Shown here: in pieces, positions 22,617 through 33,073 of the stretch
Position numbering within the stretch: position 1 is the first letter of the stretch
How the letters are laid out: every line of letters starts with the position of its first letter
Assembly (NCBI GenBank): GCA_026874595.1
Contig: CM049314.1
Coordinates: 68,382,300 to 68,446,299, forward strand
Source: Sipunculus nudus
Taxonomy: Eukaryota > Annelida > Sipuncula > Golfingiida > Sipunculidae
Length of the DNA stretch: 64,000 bases
Direction: 5' to 3'
Position numbers and translations under genes: made by a program
Notes under the pieces: generated by a model
Seen by the model: the letters and a program-made list of their open reading frames with translations, nothing else
Databases searched by the model: none
What the model was told of the DNA's origin: nothing

Positions 22617-22708
22617 CTAAAAGAAAATCAGGGACTACATGCACATTAGGTAGCTAATAAAGTAAAAGCTTAGAATACTTGAATATGAAAACTAAATATG
22701 AAGTCAAG

Positions 22709-22783
<75 letters not shown>

Positions 22784-22802
22784 CAGAGAGAAACAGAGAG
22801 AG
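22709..22802. repeat. (AT)n-(GA)n compound microsatellite
   Basis: About 40 bp of AT followed by about 50 bp of GA with interruptions. Confidence 0.95.
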
Positions 22803-22929
22803 ATGTATGAATAGCCATCCTGGTTCATTTGGTATAGAAATGGAACATGAATACACAGAAAACTGGCATTATGGACTCTATACATTGTCGTTCCATCATA
22901 TATAATATCTCTCTACACGTTCCCACTTA

Positions 22930-23056
22930 ATTACCACCTGACGAAGAAGCCTGTGTGCTTCGAAAGCTCGTGTGTTTATAAACAAGTTAGTGTATTTTAA
23001 AGGCGCCAATCTTTATATTTACCTACGCTTCTACTAAAAACTAACACGGCTATACC

Positions 23057-23110
<54 letters not shown>
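22930..23110 (+). repeat. Short dispersed repeat with ribozyme-like core, plus (AT)n
   Basis: Contains 'cctgacgaagaagcctgtgt' followed by gcttcgaaa, and is followed by an (AT)n tract (about 23061-23109). A second copy lies inverted at about 27050-27115, also beside (AT)n. The ctgacga...gaaa pattern with a possible gaagc/gcttc stem resembles a hammerhead core of the kind carried by Penelope-like elements, but this is only a resemblance. Confidence 0.4.
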
Positions 23111-23112
<2 letters not shown>

Positions 23113-23409
23113 AGGAGAAATCTGAATCCAGTCAAGTTTAGAACTTCTACAATTCAGTTCACGGTGGGAATCTAGTCTAAGTAAGATCACGATTGTAATC
23201 TGTCTAGGCCGACTTTAAATTTGACTGGTCCAGATTGCGATTGTGATGTGCACCAGGCCAAATCAAATCCTCCTTTAATCCTGGACTAGGCCAGTTCTAA
23301 TTTGGACTTGATTTCCTACGACATATAATTCACATATGTATGTATTAATTCACATATATATTTATTATATAATTCATATATATATGTATTCATTTACATA
23401 TTAACTTAC

Positions 23410-23511
23410 TACTATGTTGATTCTTCTGTGTATGACGTGTTCTACAAATGTGCGCACGACTGCCAAATGCTGTTTTTCAACAGCATAAAGCAGAGCTGTC
23501 TTCTGAGTTTT
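23410..23511 (-). CDS. Gene B exon E15: ankyrin repeat
   Basis: 102 bp, 34 codons, acceptor 'ttacag', donor 'GTA|gtaagt'. Encodes 'KTQKTALLYAVEKQHLAVVR' then TFVEHVIHRRINIV. Confidence 0.85.
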
Positions 23512-24007
23512 CTGTAAGTACGTTAAAGCAAAATGCATATTACGAGATAAGTGGCTTAAAGTCGGGCATGCCTGAGGAAAAAGACTGGCGAATATTAGCT
23601 AAAGATAATCCCTTGAACCTTCTCTAAAAATATGTAAGAAAACGCCGATTTAAAGGTGCAAACGCTGTACATTTTGTTTATATCCATGTGTTTATAATAC
23701 GTTGGGGCTTGTCGGAATAATCCAAAAATCAAAGAAGGGAACCTGAGGACAAGTCAGACGTACTTGAATTTTGCAATAACGACCTTAAATAATCCTCACA
23801 TATATTATCAACAATCTCTGTTCATCAACATTTGCGCATATATCGTGCTAACTAACAGCTTGTAGATAAAATAAGGTCATACATATGTCAGAACGGCATA
23901 TTGCGAACATCTCAAAGCACTAATAACCTAAATATTATCAATATGTACGTTAATAAGCCAGACAGCACATAATTTCTATATATAAGACACGTTAAGACAG
24001 ATATTAC

Positions 24008-24106
24008 TTTATCATCACAGCTGATATCGGCTCCTTCTTCTAACAATATCTGAACCGTTTCCTGATGGCCATTTGCAGATGCAAGTAACAACGCTGTCTT
24101 TCCTTC
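24008..24106 (-). CDS. Gene B exon E14: ankyrin repeat
   Basis: 99 bp, 33 codons, acceptor 'ttacag', donor 'AAA|gtaata'. Encodes 'EGKTALLLASANGHQETVQI' then LLEEGADISCDDK, a canonical repeat. Confidence 0.9.
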
Positions 24107-25577
24107 CTGTAAACGGTAAAATATGTTTCTGTTCTTAAGCTGAAGAAAAATAATTGGTGTGTATATAATGATCTTACTCCAAAGACAGGCCAGTGAATCA
24201 AACACACAAACAACACAATTGTATTGGGAGTAAATTCAATGTTCGTTGCTGAATCGTTAATCTTTCATGTAGCTAGCGATATATGATACATCATATTTCA
24301 TGACCATCCATTCAGCCTGTTAATAAACATGGTGAAACATGGTTTTGTCCCACAGTTTACAGAATTAAGAGACAGTCTATTCATCCATTCATGAGTTATC
24401 TGGCATTAGCATACAATTCTGCTGTGGCTGAGAAGTCCCACTCTGACATGGCAGTCTCAGCAAATTTGCTGTAGTGGTCCTTTGGTCCTGCTGCGTGCTT
24501 TATCCTCCCTCTTCTCGTTGGGGGGTTCTCTTTTTCTTCACCACTCTTCGTTCCTTTTTTTGACAGCACTTCCTGATTGGCTGAGGTTTTCGATAAGTGA
24601 TTAAAAGTGGTATACGTTAAGGTTGGCAGATTTCATATCTTGTACATTCGTTGCCGACATAATTGAAAAGCAGCTCTTGTTGGTTGGTATAACCTAGAGC
24701 AGGTGTTCCTTCTAGTGCACATGACCAAGTCACCGAAGACGCCTCGGGCACAACTCGAGCTGAAAGCTTAGGGGATTAAGTTTGCCCAGGACCTCACTGT
24801 TTGCATTTTCTCCAGATATGCTATTCTCTTGATTTATCGAAGGCACAGAAACTGGAAGCTCTCCTATCGGTAGTTTTCGCTTTCGGACTCAATATTATCC
24901 TTACATTGAGAGTTTCTACAAAATATGCCACGGTATATGCAACGAATCCGTTGCATCTTCTTTGACCGCCTGTTACTGCCTAACAACGCTGTCATACCTC
25001 AAATTGCTGAGGAAACAGGCCTGCTATACATAAAGGCTGATGTACTCGGGGTGCTCTCCGTAATGGTTGTTCCACACCCAAATGCTCAGTTTAAATATCA
25101 GTATCGAGTGGCAGTATGCTGATAATGGAACTTAACGAAAATACTCATTTTACCTCTCAACTCAGCCAAACGTATTTCTGGTACAGTTTCACTAAATAGC
25201 AAAGAGCAACCATCCAAGTTCCGATCAAATTTACCATGGAGCTCCTATTCAGAGCATGATTCCAGAGATATTCCTGATATCATGCACGTTTCTAACAAAT
25301 GTATTTCGCTGCTTAATAATTACAGTTAACGTGGTATAAATAATGGGACAGGTAAAGTTTGGGTAACAATTTTTCATAAAGCAAGTATTATACACCTAGT
25401 ACTATCTCAGAGATATATCGCAAAATTTCTACTGATCAGCTCCATCCTCTTGCCGGTTTTACTTTTGTTATCACAGAAATGTGACACAAAATACACAAAA
25501 AGTACAGTTTCCGCGCCAAGATCAGTGCATTTTGTGCTTAAATAGAACATGACCTTTAAAATAGTTACAAAACTCAC

Positions 25578-25679
25578 GTGATCAGCGCCATCGATTTGGA
25601 TATCAACTCCATCTAAAAGTCTTGAGACCGTATCCTTGAGACCATATTCAGCTGCATACATTAATGCTGTTTTTCCATT
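25578..25679 (-). CDS. Gene B exon E13: ankyrin repeat
   Basis: 102 bp, 34 codons, acceptor 'ttgcag', donor 'CAC|gtgagt'. Encodes 'NGKTALMYAAEYGLKDTVSR' then LLDGVDIQIDGADH. Confidence 0.9.
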
Positions 25680-26060
25680 CTGCAAATGTAAAAACATTCA
25701 TCGATGTTAATCAACAAGAATAGCGTAAAGCTTAAGACACCTTACTCGTATGCATTTGGACAATAAAACTCAAACTTAAGGTGGAAACGTAGTGAAAGAT
25801 GGTGCTCTGTGTAAGTGCACATTTACCTTTCGTCTAGTGTTTTATTAACAGATGACTACCCAAAAAAAGTGTCTTGGTAATAAAACAAGACACAAAGGTG
25901 GGGTATTATAACTTTGAGGTACTACTTATTTTCACAAAAGTCCATTTCTTTGTTTAAGTATAATTCTGGATTCGATAAACGTTTAGCAGTTGACAATAAA
26001 TCGATCGTGACACAATCCGTCAGTGATCATTTATTATTTTATCCAAGTGATAAGACTTGC

Positions 26061-26159
26061 TTGGTCAGTACAACTGCGATCTGCTCCCGAGTCCAACAAT
26101 CTTGAAACAGAGTCTTTGTGACCTTTCACTGCTGCTAGTATCAGAGCCGTTTTTCCATC
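26061..26159 (-). CDS. Gene B exon E12: ankyrin repeat with GC donor
   Basis: 99 bp, 33 codons, acceptor 'ttgaag', donor 'CAA|gcaagt'. Encodes 'DGKTALILAAVKGHKDSVSR' then LLDSGADRSCTDQ, paralogue of gene A E12, whose donor at the equivalent place is CAG|gtgagt. No GT donor fits the 33-codon phase-0 boundary here. Confidence 0.9.
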
Positions 26160-26790
26160 CTTCAAAAAATGAAGCATATGTATGTTATCTAATGTTGAGC
26201 CATTAATTTACATGCGGGATTTAATTTTCCGTAAATCGAAACTGGGAACGGAATATTCTCTTTTCGTAGTAAATATATAAGACACCAATGCTCTCAATAA
26301 ATCAAACAAACCATAAACAATAATAGCGTAACAGTGTTTGTTTTTATTTCTATAACTCTAATCTTATTATCAATTATTTGTATGTTCTTGTCTGTATTAA
26401 AGATAAAAAGCTTATATCTTTGATTGAATTCCATTTTAAAATTCGTATTTCATGAAATGAAATGGAGCCAACGTTTAACCTAACAAAGCTAAAAGGTCTT
26501 TTTGTTCATCTTTTTTTTGAAAATTATAATTATAAATAACTGTTAAAAAATGCTTAAATAAATCTTTTCCATTTCTATATAATGCAAAATAATGATGTTT
26601 TTTTTTTACAAATTCCTCAACTATTTCCAAATAATTAATTACATACAACGATATATTCCATTTCAGATAAGATCCCTCTAGCCCAGAGAGGTTGAATTAC
26701 AATTATTGTTATTATTTTATCACACGCGGAGATGATCATTCAAATAAAAAGGCATCAATAATTTGGATAAAAGCGTATTTACATAAATAC

Positions 26791-26791
<1 letters not shown>

Positions 26792-26832
<41 letters not shown>
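26792..26832. repeat. (AT)n microsatellite
   Basis: Pure AT tract in the intron just downstream of gene B E11. Confidence 0.95.
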
Positions 26833-26835
<3 letters not shown>

Positions 26836-26848
26836 GAAAACTTCATAC

Positions 26849-26947
26849 CATGCATCTTGAATTAAGTGATGCTTCGTGTTTCATGAACTCAGTCAAGGCT
26901 TCAGTTGCGCCACACTCTGCTGCCCTCATCATCCCACCCATACCGTT
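26849..26947 (-). CDS. Gene B exon E11: ankyrin repeat
   Basis: 99 bp, 33 codons, acceptor 'ggcag' abutting (AT)n, donor 'ATG|gtatga'. Encodes 'NGMGGMMRAAECGATEALTE' then FMKHEASLNSRCM, aligned without gaps to gene A E11. Confidence 0.85.
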
Positions 26948-26950
26948 CTG

Positions 26951-26965
26951 CCATATATATATATG

Positions 26966-27023
<58 letters not shown>

Positions 27024-27359
27024 AAAAGAAACAGAGACGTCTTTTAGATAGACTTACTTGTTTATTAACACACAAGCGTTTTAAGCGCACAGGCTTCTTC
27101 GTCAGGGGGTAATTCAAATTATTGATACTTTTTAATGTATTACATGAAGCATTGTTAAAGTAGATAGTCTGTAAAACTTTCAATACTTATGTTAATGTTA
27201 AGATTAAATTCAATTGAAGATTTTCATCACACATGTTTGTTAGACATTCGTTATGACACAGAACCCTTTGGTACAATTGCCAATCGTACCAGTAAAGATC
27301 ACAATTTCGATCTGTACTGGTACATTTGCCTATTGAACCAGATTGTGCCATTTGTACCA

Positions 27360-27411
<52 letters not shown>
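26951..27411. repeat. (AT)n tracts in gene B intron 10, with an inverted repeat copy between
   Basis: AT tracts at about 26951-27020 and 27360-27411. Between them (27050-27115) is the inverted copy of the 22.93-kb short repeat. Confidence 0.9.
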
Positions 27412-27413
<2 letters not shown>

Positions 27414-27454
27414 GAAAGGACAAAATCCATGAACTGTATTAACCAAAAGTTTAC

Positions 27455-27498
27455 CTTGTATGGCTCGTTTAATTCAAATCTAGTGACCAACGGTTCCC
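27455..27498 (-). CDS. Gene B short exon E10
   Basis: 44 bp, acceptor 'ttacag', donor 'AAG|gtaaac', phase 1 in and 0 out. Encodes R(split)-EPLVTRFELNEPYK. Same length and phases as A E10. Confidence 0.75.
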
Positions 27499-27648
27499 CT
27501 GTAAGAGACATGATTACATTTTACAACTAGATAAAAATACATCCAAACGTCATCAAATTTTTCCGCGCCCAATGAGTAGGCGATTGATTTTACCAATAAT
27601 GATGGCTTATCGCTATTCTATTGTGAAAAGTGAGAAAAGTTTACTTGC

Positions 27649-28102
27649 TGAACTCTGGGTGATGAACCAGCAGGGTACCTTCTATTGCAGCAGTGTACAG
27701 GTCAGGAACGTTCACAATATCTGGCCAACACAATGTCAAACACTGAGCCAAAGCGCTGTACAGGGCTTTAGTCTTTGCCGCTATACGCAAAAGTTCACAA
27801 TCGCCCATACTGTGGCAGAGACACTGCAATGATATGCCGCTTTCAGAGAGCCGGATTTGCTTTGGCAATAAATGTTGAAATACCCGTCGCAATAAAAACA
27901 GCATCTGGCATCCTCTTGGCTCCAAAGAATCAATCTCTTGTTCAGGGCTCATAAAAGGTATATCTGATGATATCTCTGCTGTGTGTCCCATTATACTGCA
28001 TACATATTCCTTCATTTTGATTCTGCCCCAGTCTCCAAGGTTTTTCATAGCATCATTACCCTTGCTTTGCAGCTTACTATTTGCAACAACGCTGAATATC
28101 AC
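27649..28102 (-). CDS. Gene B exon E9: large exon of unknown domain
   Basis: 454 bp (151 codons + 1), acceptor 'atatag'. The donor is read as 'TTCA|gcaagt' because only this GC site gives the phase 1 needed by E10 and seen in gene A. Conserved block 'DCELLRIAAKTKALYSALAQ' then CLTLCWPDIVNVPDL. No recognised family; probably helical. An 'LLRRVFQHLLPKQIRLSESG' stretch matches A E9. Confidence 0.75.
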
Positions 28103-28738
28103 CTATATGAAAAACTTGTACGCATAATTTTTAATCTTTTATGATGTTCCGGTTATTAGAAATATATACCAGAATGCAATTGTACTTAAAATAATTTTTT
28201 AAAATGTTTAGGAGAAACGTAGCGGTTGTTATGTAATGTTACAGTCAATATGTAAAATCATTCAATTTGTAAATTGCCTGATATTTTCAGTAATTATACA
28301 AATTTTCTGACTCACTTGGGCACTTTTTTTATTTTTTTTTAAATTTTCCATCAATTTACGAATAGACTGAAATATTAATCAGTGATATACCAATGGAATA
28401 AGGTAACAAGGATTTAAATAATATTTCATTTATTTTATATACCTTGCTCTTACAAAACCTTATTGATTTTACATCATATTATTTTGCAGCTCAATAATTT
28501 ATTTGAAAAAAGCGTCCATCTGGCTTGATTCTGATTCTTGCAGAAATAATTATGTAATCATATAAGATTTGACCCCCTCCCTCGGTGCGGGAAAATTGTC
28601 ACAAATATCTTTCCAAATTTCAGCAATTTTGAAGCAAACTTGGTGTAAAATAACTGGGAATATTCTCGCTTCAGGAACCAACGACATATTAAATTGTTTG
28701 ACCTTAACCTAATTAGGGCTGCAAACGTCACCTAACGC

Positions 28739-29087
28739 CCCCCCCCCCCCCCCACACCCCATCCATCTCTTTGATCCGCCGCTGGTTATTTCACAATGAA
28801 ACTTTAAGTTCTTGTTTAAATTCTGGAAATCTGCATGCATCATTAAATTTGTGCTTTAATTATTGGGTTTCACAATGTCACGGAAAAAGGCGAATTCTGC
28901 CATATAATCAGCCATGGTTTAAAGCCAGTTATTTAGTTATTTCTGAAAGATACACAATATTTTAGAAAACTGTTAAACATACTTGTAAGTAACTCTATTT
29001 AAAGAAAAAAATTGCTTTCTATGATTTGTCAATATGGGGGGGGGGGGGGTAAAATATTATGTCCATCAACCCTCCCCCCCCCCCTTC
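28739..29087. repeat. Homopolymer C/G runs
   Basis: C run at 28739-28753, G run at about 29037-29050, C run at about 29075-29087. Confidence 0.9.
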
Positions 29088-29553
29088 CTATCGTCTACTG
29101 TTTTATTAACAGATGAGTACTCCACACTACCAGCCATCACAGTTTGACTCCAATCAAACTCATTAAAAGGTATAACTGTGATTAAACCCTACCCTTTGTA
29201 ACTACCTTAAAAATATCATAATCATGTATATGATAATAACAAGTATCTGTGGTTATCCGTCAACGCCCTACAATCTACATCATTCATTTCACATTTTATT
29301 GAACTTTTAAATGTTTTTTAATATTTATTTAACCAAAAGCTTGCATTTGACTTGATTCTCGTTTTTTCACTATATAGCAAAGATCTTACCATATGAGTTG
29401 TAAAAGAAAATATGCATATTTTATTATTTTATAATAGTCTGCATATTTCTACTATATGATTCTGGTTACCCCTTAGTCTGTGTATTTGAGTCTTATTTCC
29501 TGATCAGTATTCTTAATAAACAGATTGGAATGAAGAAACACGCATAAAGTTTA

Positions 29554-29556
<3 letters not shown>

Positions 29557-29602
<46 letters not shown>
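29557..29602. repeat. (AT)n microsatellite
   Basis: Pure AT tract inside the gene B intron between E8 and E9. Confidence 0.95.
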
Positions 29603-29606
<4 letters not shown>

Positions 29607-29725
29607 CTCTATCTACGAAGCGGCACTGTTTTACTCGTGTTAGTACGGTTTAGAGAACTCGTGTAAGTACTTTTTTGTGTAAATACGGAAATTCATATTT
29701 TGTACATAAAGAGAAGAAAGCCTAC

Positions 29726-29754
29726 CTCAACTGGGATGTCAGAAGAAGTTTGCG
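29726..29754 (-). CDS. Gene B micro-exon E8 (post-CARD linker)
   Basis: 29 bp, acceptor 'attgtag', donor 'GAG|gtaggc', phase 1 in and 0 out, encoding A(split)-QTSSDIPVE. It bridges the phases of E7 and E9 and ends in a 'PVE' like the 'SVE' of A E8. No other support. Confidence 0.45.
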
Positions 29755-30001
29755 CTACAATAGAAAAAGTATTTCAAGGAATACCCTCTCCGGATTCGAA
29801 TTATTTTGACAGACCACTCCCCATTTTAATAACTTTTCCTAGAAAAAACTTTACGAATGCCATAAAAATATTAAAAATGCAATTGTCGTTCAGGGTTCCT
29901 TGATACATGATCACCTAATTGCATTAAAATCATACAATTTAGAATTTTTTAAATACTTATACATGAAAATATATAGCTCTAAATAATATTAATAACTAAA
30001 C

Positions 30002-30137
30002 CTGTTTTTGGTAGCAGATCAGCATATCCCACAAGTGCTTTGTCTTCACTTTTCTGTATCTCTCCGACGATTTTATTTAGGAATTTTTCGTCCATATCTG
30101 TAAGGATCTGACCTTTCCTTGCTCGGGCTTTCAGTTG
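30002..30137 (-). CDS. Gene B exon E7: second half of CARD3
   Basis: 136 bp, acceptor 'aatag', donor 'ACAG|gtttag', phase 0 in and 1 out. Encodes 'QLKARARKGQILTDMDEKFL' then NKIVGEIQKSEDKALVGYADLL; same length as A E7. Confidence 0.7.
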
Positions 30138-30308
30138 CTATTATATGTGTAGCAAAACATGAAGATCAAAATTATTTACCAATACGGCTGTGCAACATGC
30201 ATAAGTAATTTCTTTTTTTCCAAAGTATCTATTCGAATATTTAAATGCATGCCCTTTATCATCGTAGAAATATTCTTACAAAATTGCAAATGCAAGGGTA
30301 TACTTTAC

Positions 30309-30392
30309 CAGTACTTTGGACTTTTCTGTCTTTGTAATAATCCCAGCTTTGATCAAAGATTTTATTAATGGTGTTTTAAGTACATCCAGGGT
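30309..30392 (-). CDS. Gene B exon E6: first half of CARD3
   Basis: 84 bp, 28 codons, phase 0 both sides, acceptor 'caacag', donor 'CTG|gtaaag'. Encodes 'LIKSLIKAGIITKTEKSKVL', a CARD helix 2-3 pattern equal in length to A E6. Confidence 0.7.
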
Positions 30393-30674
30393 CTGTTGAA
30401 AGAAATGTCATGCAATCAAGATTTATAACTGTAAAACACCATGTCAATGTCCTGAGTGCTAATGTACGATTATAGGTTTCTTATGATAACAACACCGGTA
30501 CTTTGTCTAGCTTCATTCCTATGAACAGCGCTAAGCTTTCAATAAAGCAACTATAATCCCCAGATAAATATGTGAATTTGTTAGATATAACAAAAATGAG
30601 TCCAACCGAATATACCCTCAGACACAATATCTCGCAAATACTCAAGTAGGTAGAATCAAGTGCCGTAGTATTAC

Positions 30675-30703
30675 CTCATGCTGTATAATCGTCTCTGGTG
30701 TGT
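30675..30703 (-). CDS. Gene B micro-exon E5 (linker)
   Basis: 29 bp, acceptor 'ttttcag', donor 'GAG|gtaata', phase 1 in and 0 out. Encodes D(split)-TPETIIQHE; identical length and phases to A E5. Confidence 0.6.
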
Positions 30704-30961
30704 CTGAAAATATATAATACCCAGGAAGTTTAAAGACTAAAATTAAATATTAGCGTTAATATAAATATCCAAATCGAACATTGATAGAATGAAACATATA
30801 ACATGTTTACATATATTATGTTATGTGCTGTTGATATATGCCATTAATACTGAAATAAAGTGTCAGACGACAACTTCTTTTCAAAGATATGTTTCCGACT
30901 TTATATTTGCACTGAGCAAGAGCTGAACGTCCATAAATGTCGATTTCCACGCTTCAGTTAC

Positions 30962-31109
30962 CCGGCTGCCTTAGATATTTTGCCATGCTTTTATGGCCTC
31001 CATCCGGACTTTCCTGAAGACACTGTATGAACTGTTCAAATATATCCTCATTCTTCCCCATCATCAAATGTACGAAATCGGCGACCCTGTCCCTTCTTGC
31101 TTTGAGTTT
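30962..31109 (-). CDS. Gene B exon E4: second half of CARD2
   Basis: 148 bp, acceptor 'gttaag', donor 'CCGG|gtaact', phase 0 in and 1 out. Motif 'LMMGKNEDIFEQFIQCLQES' is a strong CARD match. Four codons longer than the 136-bp form in gene A. Confidence 0.75.
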
Positions 31110-31361
31110 CTTAACGGAATAACATGGATAATTATTAATATTCAGCGGATATTATCACAACAGTTAAGGAGATGTAAGGTGTTTTCAGTTAAAATATACA
31201 ATAAGGTTACATTTACTTATACTCTTGACGTCGATAAAAACAAATAATCTTTTTCCATTCCAAAGCATTTAGCGCATTTATTTTGATCCTTTTGTTTAAA
31301 GTTAGAGGCATTTCAGAGTAAAAGTCGTAATTTTATATGATATTTACATGTTTCTGTTTAC

Positions 31362-31513
31362 CTCTACAATTATCCTTTCATTTCCATGAATAACTTGGCT
31401 TTCTACTAATGCATCAAGCAGTGATGTCGTCAGGTCGAGTCCACCGCACAATACCACCTGACAGCGCTTTATCTTTTCAATGTATTTTCTCCGACAGGGA
31501 TCATTACTTTTAC
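31362..31513 (-). CDS. Gene B exon E3: first half of CARD2
   Basis: 152 bp, acceptor 'ttccag', donor 'GAG|gtaaac', phase 1 in and 0 out. Encodes 'YIEKIKRCQVVLCGGLDLTT' then SLLDALVESQVIHGNERIIVE, a CARD N-terminal half. Confidence 0.7.
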
Positions 31514-31794
31514 CTGGAAGAAAACACTTTCTGGGCCACACCGTATATCACTTGTGCGCACATGTATCTATATTTCTATCAAATCAATCACACAGGCTGT
31601 AGAACATTAAGGGATTGCTGCTTGTACGATGAGATAATTCAGGTACATAATTAACGGCCTATGTGCACACATTTCACATGTGTATATTACTTTTAGGCGG
31701 TACATATTCCACCTAAATGGAAATGCGTAAATGTGATCACAAATTCCTGATGTTATTTATGAAATGTCAAAGATATAAACATCTTATCAGTAAC

Positions 31795-31933
31795 CTGCAT
31801 CTTGTAGGAGATCTGCTGTTTGCTCATAGCCTCCTTCTCTCAAACATTGAAGGAAACGACCGAATTTTGCTCTGTCTCTCATACAGAGCAAATCGCACAG
31901 TACAGCCCCGTTCCTATTTTTTGGGTTTTTCGC
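31795..31933 (-). CDS. Gene B exon E2: second half of CARD1
   Basis: 139 bp, acceptor 'tttacag', donor 'GCAG|gttact', phase 0 in and 1 out. Motif 'RAKFGRFLQCLREGGYEQTA' then DLLQDAG is the clearest CARD signature in the gene. Confidence 0.8.
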
Positions 31934-32094
31934 CTGTAAAATAGCAAAAACAGCTCATGCAATTAATCCATTAGTACACATTACACGTCAATATATGATG
32001 CCTTTATACTTTTATACCACGGTTTTTAAAATATCATTAGTAACTTTTTTTCATAAATGAAGAATAAATGTATATATATAGATAATAATAATAC

Positions 32095-32241
32095 TTTCCT
32101 TGAATTTCTTTTTTTCCTTTTTCGTTATCACCCCCGCATCCACAAGCGACTGCACAAAGCCTGTGTCATGTAAGTCTAGTGAGTACATCATGTGCCATTT
32201 GAAGGCATTGATTATAGTGACATGGAAACTGCTTCTCTCTT
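32095..32241 (-). CDS. Gene B exon E1: first half of CARD1, apparent +1 shift
   Basis: 147 bp, acceptor 'aagcag', donor 'AAA|gtatta' at the same place as gene A ('TCAAGGAAA|gtat' in both). The CARD frame 'AFKWHMMYSLDLHDTGFVQS' then LVDAGVITKKEKKK reaches the donor one base out of the phase that E2 requires. The exon has one more base than gene A between the shared 'GT.ATA' and the donor, in a stretch with A5 and A7 runs. Either a real lesion or a homopolymer error. Confidence 0.6.
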
Positions 32242-33023
32242 CTGCTTATGGAGAAAAATATTGAATGTAAACAGGCATCAGTTGCATTTTAGAAGTAAAT
32301 AAAACTGGTTGCAAAACAGAAGACATAAGATTTAGAAAAGCTACATTAATTAAGAGATTCACAATCTGGTCGAGTAACTCCTACTTATGGCATCTTTACA
32401 GATTAAGATTAATGCTAATTATCCATTCCCACCTTTTCAATTTCCCCGAGTAGCCATCATGCATTACTCTAATGGAATCTACAATTATATTTTTAAAAGT
32501 CATCTCAGAAGGCTGAGGGTTAACGTTTTTTGCAAAAGTATTTCCATTTCACAGTGAAGCAAAGGATGTTATTTACTATAATGTAATAAATAGCTCATTC
32601 ATATACTAGTAAATTAAATTCATCTATCTTCACCCCAACATGACCCCATGTTGATGTTTTATTGCATGTAGAGTCTAACAAATAATGTACCGATGTTCGG
32701 AGTCCTAGGTGCACGATCCAGGTGATCACTGGTTGCCATTTTGGTAATGTTGTCGTTTTATGTCAATGGCTTACCAGAAAAGAAATACAAAGAAAACTAT
32801 TATGACAATGCAGTATTAAAGTAAATAGGTCAAGTAAAACAGCGCATGTATTATGGTGTAGTCAAAATGTTTATGCACATTAACAGGTCCATAATGAATA
32901 TGAAACTCTAGATCGCTTCTGACCAGAGATATATTTTCACGAAAGGGATCAAACGCGGGTCGCCAGCGGAGAAAACCAAGTATTTTACCCCTCGATCCTG
33001 ACCAGGGGCAATGTGACATTGGA

Positions 33024-33025
<2 letters not shown>

Positions 33026-33070
<45 letters not shown>

Positions 33071-33073
33071 TAT
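33026..33073. repeat. (AT)n microsatellite
   Basis: Pure AT tract with a single ac interruption near its end. Confidence 0.95.

Larger units (their letters stand above)
20684..32241 (-). other. Gene B: triple-CARD / ankyrin-repeat gene, paralogue of gene A
   Basis: Eighteen minus-strand exons give about 720 residues: CARD1 (E1-E2), CARD2 (E3-E4), linker (E5), CARD3 (E6-E7), linker (E8), unknown 151-residue region (E9), short exon (E10), and eight ankyrin exons (E11-E18) of 33-35 codons each, all phase 0. The E18 donor (gtgagt) shows that at least one more exon follows; the ankyrin-like exon at 10.6 kb is a candidate. The order and intron phases match gene A, so the pair arose by tandem duplication. 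Oddities: probable GC donors after E9 and E12, and an apparent single-base shift in E1 relative to gene A, which would break the frame if real. Inferred role: CARD-mediated signalling or immune adaptor/sensor; the start codon was not found. Confidence 0.7.

Noticed and set aside
24925-25122. 65-codon plus-strand open frame in a gene B intron
   Set aside because: No domain, no splice context, and no homologue in the gene A region.
26929-27511. Several open frames of poly Ile-Tyr
   Set aside because: Translations of (AT)n microsatellites.
28480-28560. Sequence with 'gaatcaag' considered as gene B exon E8
   Set aside because: No acceptor/donor pair gives the needed phase 1-to-0 exon; the 29-bp exon at 29726-29754 fits better.
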